A stretch of DNA of 64,000 nucleotides from Littorina saxatilis (taxonomy: Eukaryota; Mollusca; Gastropoda; Littorinimorpha; Littorinidae), in NCBI RefSeq assembly GCF_037325665.1, contig NC_090248.1:14921256-14985255 (forward strand), read 5' to 3'. Below, piece after piece: positions 58,172 through 64,000 of the stretch. The notes under the pieces are model-generated. The model made no database searches, was not told the DNA's origin, and worked only from the letters and a program-made list of their open reading frames with translations. The number at the start of each line of letters is the position of its first letter. Within the stretch, counting starts at the first letter, position 1. Both the position numbers and the translations under genes were made by a program.

Positions 58172-61100
58172 ATGGCTGACGGAGATGCGGATCAGGTGCG
58201 TTTTGATGTCGTTATGTGTGTTTGTGTATCTATATTTTCTTTGCCTACAAATGTCATTCTGTCATCATTAAATTGTGGTCGTTTGGCACAGCAGAATGAT
58301 CGGGTATGATATTCGTTCAATGTCAATGATGCTCCATACCACACACGAGGAATGAATTGCAGCTTTGTACAGTAGCGTAGCAGGCTATATCACAGTATGT
58401 CAATACGTCCCAATACCATTACGTCCCAGTACCATTACGTCCCAGTACCAATACGTCCCAGTACCATTGCGTCCCAATACTATTGGGTCCCAGTACGTTA
58501 GGCTATATGAAGTCTTATATCGCGCGCGTATCTCCAGACTCGGACTCAAGGCGCAGGGATCTATTTATGCCGTGTGAGATGGAATTTTTTACACAATACA
58601 TCACGCATTCACATCGACCAGCAGATCGCAGCCATTTCGGCGCATATCCTACTTTTCACGGCCTATTATTCCAAGTCACACGGGTATTTTGGTGGACATT
58701 TTTTATCTATGCCCACACAATTTTGCCAGGAAAGACCCTTTTGTCAATCGTGGGATCTTTAACGTGCTCACCCCCAATGTAGTGTACACGAAGGGACCTC
58801 GGTTTTTCGTCTCATCCGAAAGACTAGCACTTGAACCCACCACCTAGGTTAGGAAAGGGGGGAGAAAATTGCTAACGCCCTGACCCAGGGTCGAACTCGC
58901 AACCTCTCGCTTCCGAGCGCAAGTGCGTTACCACTCGGCCACCCACCTAGTGAATTTAATTTCTGAGATGTTAATGTAGCAGTGTAGCGACACGTTTTGT
59001 AATATAAAAAGTGCGTTTTGTAATACATTTATTACAAATCGTGTTCGGATTACACAATTTTTATTACAAAACGCGTTCAACACGATTGGTAATAAAAATT
59101 GTTCACACCCACCCATCCCTTCTTTCCCCTTGTCTGACCACGATGATCACGTACCCCATCCCCCCTTCCGCGGGTCCCCCCCTTCCGCGGCCCACACCTC
59201 ACTGTGCCCACCTCACCTCCCCATTCACCCCCCCCCCCCCCCACACACACACACCCACACACACTGCCCATCACGGCGTTCAAGCATTGCTCAAGTAACA
59301 ATTGTGTTGGGACGTAATGGTACGGGGACGTAATGGGATTCCTTTATGGGAGGGATGTATCGAGATGCAATTTTCTTAGGACCTATCGACACGCAATTTT
59401 CTTGGAACGCAATGGCACTGGGACCCAATGGTATTGGGACCCAATGGGATTGCTTAATGGGACGCAATGAGACGGCATTTTTTGGGGACGCAATGGTACT
59501 GGGACGTATTGGCATGACCCCGCGTAGCATTAGCAGACGCTGTCTCTGCTCGTGCTGTTCATTAGTGAACGGGGATGTTGTCGCACTGCTTTATAGATCT
59601 ACAGATACAAACCTGGTAATACACTTTTTTTTTAGATGGCCTTTACTGCTTCAGTATGGCAGAGTAGAACTAAAGATGATAACTATGGTCGTGTGCTTTG
59701 AGTTGAGCAGCCACTGTCAGTTTCCTCCTGAAAGCACATGTTAATTCTTTATTCGTCTGCATGAGGGTGGCGTTTAAATGGCAAGATTTGCTACGGTTAT
59801 TGCCTCTTGGGGCCACGCAGTCTAACATGTAATACTCGCTCTGTTACCACTATCAGTTCGTTCTCATTTGCATTGTCTGCTCCATCATGCTCATTCATTG
59901 TTTATTTATTCTTAATTAACACCCTTATTTAAGTTATTATAATCATGCACCCGACATTATCTGCTGGACAAGACCTGTCAGTTTTAATAAATCACTCAGC
60001 AGATGGTCTTTACCTAAACTAAAACTGTTACTGATACTTTCACATTTAGGCTGTACCAGCCCAAACTGTGGAAGAGCCTTTGGATTTGATCAGACTCAGC
60101 CTGGATGAGAGGATTTACGTCAAGATGAGAAATGACAGGGAGCTGAAAGGCAGATTACATGTGAGTTAATGTAGCAGAACGCTTTACTGAGGTAAACCAG
60201 CAATCTCCAAGATTAGTCCAGTGTGAGGTATATCATTACAGTTCACACTGAGTGAATTTCAAAACGGTATGTTGTACTTCCATGGGGTTAATTCTGCAGA
60301 TAGCGAGGTAAACCTTGTACAGAACATATACTTACTTACTGCCCGTTATGCTGGTTGGCATGTAGGGCAGCATACAGAACATACATGCATCCCAAGTGGG
60401 ATTAGCGCTGATGTTTTCAATAAATTCTGTTATGTCTCTGTCACCTTTCCACAATGTATGCAATGCATGCACGCAGACATGTATGGATATATGTTTTGCC
60501 AAATTCACGGATTTGCTGAATTCGCAGAATTAGAAACATTTTTGCACTTTTCGCGTAATCGGCAAAACACTCCCCATTATGCAAAATCGGCAGCATTTTG
60601 CAGAAAACGTGTAAAGGCTTCAAAAATGTGCCTATTTTGCGAAATCGGCGGCCACTTTTGCTTCTAAAGTTCGAAATGCCTGGGAAATCATCACACTTAG
60701 ACAGCTAGATACTGAAATGAATAGGTATCGCAATAATCGATGTTATCACAAAAAGTGTAGTTTTTGTGCATTTCCGGAGTTATGCTCAACACAGACCAAC
60801 ACAGATCATAAGAGCTTCAATAAGGAGGTAAAGCAATGTTAATGCAATGTTCTGGTGACACAAAAACTTAATTGTAAACATCTTGCTAAATTAACATTTT
60901 GCAGAGAACCTATAGTCATCAATGGGTGATTAAGCGTTAAGAGTAACAGTGCATGTTTCACTTTCAGGCCTACGATCAGCATCTGAACATGGTACTTGGA
61001 GATGTGGAAGAAACTGTCACCACAGTGGAGATTGACGAGGAGACCTACGAGGAAATTTACAAGGTGGGTTACATAACTTGTTTCTTTTGAAAACTTGTCG

Positions 61101-61663
61101 AATTGTAGAAAATGGTGCTAAACCTACAAAGTTGGCTGATTGTTTTGCTTGCATGAATGATAACATATTTTAAAAATGGTTGGGTTTGCATAGACACTGA
61201 ATGGGTGCGCTTCATTATAGAGATGTCATTGTGTGATTTATTTTGAGGTAGATAAAAATGGCACCATAAATGTAAAGTTTCTCTTATACCAAAACAGCGA
61301 CCTTTCTTTCATTCTTGTGTGTTAACTACGGGTAATCTCCCAGCTGTTAGCTTTTTCTGCAACAGTGAAGTCATATTTGTGTGCATAGGCATGCTCATAC
61401 TCTTTAATTAATTTTAGTAAGTCTTCTGGTTGTTGATGTTGTTGAACATTTCTTCTTCTTCTTTAGTTCTTATCTCGTGCATTTTGAAGATATTGCTCTT
61501 ACAGGTACACTGTAGAGAATGCATGCACTGATGGCTTTTGCAGCATTGTTACCATTCGATTTTTGTTGTTGATTTTCAGTCCACTAAGAGGAACATCCCC
61601 ATGCTGTTTGTGAGAGGTGATGGAGTCATTCTAGTTTCACCACCGATGAGAACCGCCACCTGA
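58172..61663 (+). CDS. LSM3: U6 snRNA-associated Sm-like protein LSm3
   Basis: Four exons: 58172-58195, 60050-60160, 60968-61063 and 61580-61663, all phase 0 and GT-AG, giving 104 aa (human 102). LSm3 is one subunit of the LSm2-8 ring on U6 snRNA in the nucleus and of the LSm1-7 ring that promotes mRNA decapping in the cytoplasm. The Sm1 motif spans [20 protein letters not shown] to [16 protein letters not shown]; the Sm2 motif is [18 protein letters not shown]. Near-identical to animal orthologues apart from the ends ([14 protein letters not shown]). Intron 1 (1.85 kb) holds an iterated-motif element with a SINE inside. AATAAA at 61920 follows. Confidence 0.96.
58513..58950 (-). mobile_element. 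tRNA-headed SINE in LSM3 intron 1
   Basis: Read on minus: tRNA-like head with GGCCGAGTGGTAACGCACTT (A box) and GGTTGCGAGTTCGACCC (B box), then GTGTACACTACATTGGGGGT, GAGCACGTTAAAGATCCCAC and AATACCCGTGTGACTTGG, ending at GCGCGCGATATAAG. The CACGTTAAAGATC word is shared with the SINE at 11880. Confidence 0.75.
59222..59258. repeat. Poly-C plus (CA)n tract
   Basis: A C-run followed directly by CA repeats inside the iterated-motif element. Confidence 0.8.
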
Positions 61664-61919
61664 CCCATTATCATTGTTTCCATCATCGTTATCACAAGTG
61701 TTCCGTCGTTTTCACTGTTAAAGTCATTTTGTTTTCACTGTTTGTGTCAGTGTCTGATTTGGGAGATGGGATGTTCTTGTTAGTGCTATCTTTTTTTTAC
61801 CGAAGTTCATGTGTTCATAATCTTTGTAAGAACAAAAGGTTGAAATACTTGACCAGATGAAAACTTTACAGAGATTTTGTTAGTTGTTCGGATGGATCAG
61901 TGAGTGAGAGCTTGAAATG

Positions 61920-61925
61920 AATAAA
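61920..61925 (+). terminator. Poly(A) signal of LSM3
   Basis: AATAAA 257 bases after the stop codon, a plausible 3' UTR length for this gene. Confidence 0.55.
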
Positions 61926-62391
61926 TTCATTCCACTAACCTATGAGTCATAAGAGTTTGTAATGACCCACCCAATGTTGAGTTGCTGATCAACATGCAGA
62001 ATAGGGTTGATCCTGTTGCTGAATCCTGTTTCAGGCATGGTGTTGGCGACAGGTTAAGTGGAGAAAGATGTGTATGCTTTGCAACGGGGAGGAGTAGCAG
62101 TAGGAGCTGGTTACCTAGAGATGTTCCAGAAAACTGCTCTTAGTATGGTTGTGGGGACGAGAACAAAGATCAAACGTGGCTTCTGACTGCAAAACGTTTA
62201 AGTTTTTTCATTGCAGATCAAGAACAGACTTTCTCCATGGCTTGATCTTGCTTTCTTTTTAAATTGACAGGCTTTAGGATAAACGTTATGACTTTGTTCC
62301 TAGAGGGAGTTGAAGTAGCTGGTGAGCTGTCTTAATGGAGGCCCTTTCTTGCTGAAAAGCAGACAAAAAACTCAATTTTCAGAAGATATCC

Positions 62392-62397
62392 TTTATT
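62392..62397 (-). terminator. Poly(A) signal of a leftward gene beyond the window
   Basis: TTTATT on + (AATAAA on -), converging with LSM3. The 1.3 kb to its right contains no supported exon and would be 3' UTR of a gene starting beyond 64000. Inferred from orientation only. Confidence 0.35.
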
Positions 62398-63750
62398 TCT
62401 CCAAGCTTATGATTTGGCAATATTTTTTGTTACATTCTTAAGCCACAAAGCTTATTTCTTCTTTCACATGAAAAAAACGCAGTGACACCATTATCTTTAC
62501 ACAAAAGACGGTCATAAATTCATCAGAAATGTTTCGATTGCACTGACACAATTTACACAAGCATGTATACATCAGCCACTCTAGTGGTGCCACAATGCAA
62601 TTAAGAATCGGTTGACGAATGTAAATACTGGGGACTGCCCAGCGCACATATGGACAGTGGAGAATTGGTTGCAGTGTCGTCACTGGTGCATTGCAGTAAC
62701 AACAGCTGTCGTGCACAGCCGCTCTCTACCATGCTCTCTCACTCTCTCATTGGAAAGCAACACAAACTTTATGAATATACCGGCCTTGTTCACAGAGCAA
62801 GAGTTTGCAGCAATCAATACAAAATTCGTATGCAGCCTTTTCCACCACAGAGCCCACAACAAACGCAAAGTCTACAAAATAATCACATTTTGTCCACAAC
62901 AGTTACCATCAAACATGTATAAATCATGATACTCTCTTACCCTATTAGATATACTTGCCATCTCTCTCACAGCAGCAACATTTTTGCATGAACAGATATA
63001 CTGCCTCAGCATACTCAAATGTACCCCATGAAACCACTGCTGTTAAAGGTGCATTCCTACCTGTCTTCACTGTTAAACCAGATCCGTCCAGGCTTAAACA
63101 CGGGTTAAGAGCATCTTTCCATTTGGGCATATGCACCAAAATAATAACCTGACTGCTTCCGCTGTAAAGTGGGAATTTTTTCCTGAATGAATTTTGTGAA
63201 TGACATCTTTGTCAATCTGTGAAATAAATTCAAGGACAAATGACCACTCTACACAGGAAGCAGCCAGACTGAAGATATCTGGTATGTGTACAAGTGGAAG
63301 GAAGCTCTTATCCCCTGTAGAAAGCAGGACAGAACTGTGTTGGTGCACACTGATAGTTTATACTGGAAGGAAGGTAGCTTTAACTGAAACAAACAGCATT
63401 ACCTGTGCACCCATTACAAAAACAAAGAAGAAAACAAACAGAAAACTAAGTGTGAGATCAAACTTTTGACTGATTAATACCTCAACAACAAAAAATCTGT
63501 TTTCATTGTATTAAGTTCAGACTGAAATCCTAACACACCTGCTCAGATCATTCAGTCAACACATCAGCCGAATGAGCAGTGATCATTTGACAGTCTTGCA
63601 AAATAATACCCAACAGAAAACATCTGATACACTGTAGTTCATTTCCCAAATAAAAGGAAGCCATGCTGAACTCTTCCATTCTATGAGGATAACATTTGTG
63701 TAGAGCTGAATGCACAAAAGAAAGAGTAACACGTGCTCAAGAAGCAGTTC
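62398..63750 (-). other. Possible long 3' UTR, no exon seen
   Basis: Unique, moderately A+T-rich DNA without recognisable repeats or splice-bounded coding segments. Confidence 0.3.
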
Positions 63751-64000
63751 TTTGCAGGTGCACTTAGAAGTCTTCACTTTGCAGGTGCACTTAGAAGTCT
63801 TCACTTTGAAGGTGCACTTAGAAGTCTTCACTTTGCAGGTGCACTTAGAAGTCTTCACTTTGCATGTACACTTAGAAGTCTTCACTTTGCAGGTGCACTT
63901 AGAAGTCTTCACTTTGCAGGTGCACTTAGAAGTCTTCACTTTGCAGGTGCACTTAGAAGTCTTCACTTTGCAGGTGCACTTAGAAGTCTTCACTTTGAAG
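63751..64000. repeat. 27-bp tandem array running off the window
   Basis: About nine units of TTTGCAGGTGCACTTAGAAG plus TCTTCAC, nearly identical. Because 27 is a multiple of three, it stays open on minus as a 9-residue repeat (VKTSKCTCK) and on plus as another. No evidence that either is translated. Confidence 0.9.

Larger units (their letters stand above)
58397..59515. mobile_element. Inverted element with arms of iterated CGTCCCAGTACCATT
   Basis: The left arm has about six tandem 17-bp words (CGTCCCAGTACCATTA and variants, 58406-58500). The right arm has about eight in the inverse orientation (GGTACTGGGACGTATTGG and variants, 59305-59515). Tips are TGTCAATACGTCCCAATACC on the left and the near-complement on the right. 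A SINE occupies the middle. No ORF. In LSM3 intron 1. Confidence 0.65.

Noticed and set aside
63583-63993. Cysteine-rich repeat protein
   Set aside because: Not called as a gene because the frame is open only through the 27-bp array and ends in unrelated sequence; kept as a finding.

Overview
The window looks like nuclear DNA of a marine mollusc, most likely a gastropod. I base this on small exons with GT-AG introns, a molluscan-type EF-hand calcium-binding protein, very dense CA/TG, TC and poly-C/G microsatellites, and many short inverted-repeat elements, SINEs and 5'-truncated LINEs of the kind common in marine gastropod genomes. The lineage call rests on recollection of such genomes, not on a search.

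Four host genes can be assembled exon by exon, and in each the reading phase closes across every junction: (1) a sarcoplasmic calcium-binding-protein-like EF-hand gene on + (5807-9324, 3 coding exons, 215 aa) with a TATA box at 5336; (2) a secreted deoxyribonuclease I-like gene on + (22552-31021, 7 exons, 332 aa, all catalytic residues present); (3) TMEM209, a nuclear-envelope protein, on - (55235 down to 36153, 15 coding exons, 550 aa); (4) LSM3, a U6 snRNP core protein, on + (58172-61663, 4 exons, 104 aa). A poly(A) signal facing left near 62392 suggests that the 3' UTR of a fifth, leftward gene enters from beyond position 64000. I see no functional link among the four genes; this is ordinary animal gene order.

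Layout: 1-5300 is repeats and MITEs; 5336-9840 is the EF-hand gene; 9840-22500 is a transposon-rich intergenic stretch (hAT-like MITE, SINEs, an internally deleted Tc1-like element, a nearly whole LINE 3' half on -, and two further LINE fragments); 22552-31500 is the DNase gene, whose introns hold a LINE tail, two Helitron-like elements and a nested pogo-like element; 31500-36150 is repeats; 36153-55280 is TMEM209, with a 6.5-kb DIRS-like fossil (46815-53287, including a 200-base assembly gap) in one intron; 55300-58170 is MITEs and promoter-like DNA; 58172-61663 is LSM3; the end carries a 27-bp tandem array.

No CRISPR array, rRNA, genuine tRNA gene or bacterial-type operon was seen. The most unusual signals are: tandem arrays that have amplified a splice junction together with part of its exon (TMEM209 donor, 12 extra copies; EF-hand gene acceptor, 3 decayed copies); several unrelated inverted-repeat elements whose arms are arrays of one short motif; a family of about 850 bp with a hairpin tip and four copies in 64 kb; and two tRNA-headed SINEs that share a central core but have different heads and tails. 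I did not find a convincing multi-gene 'new system'.
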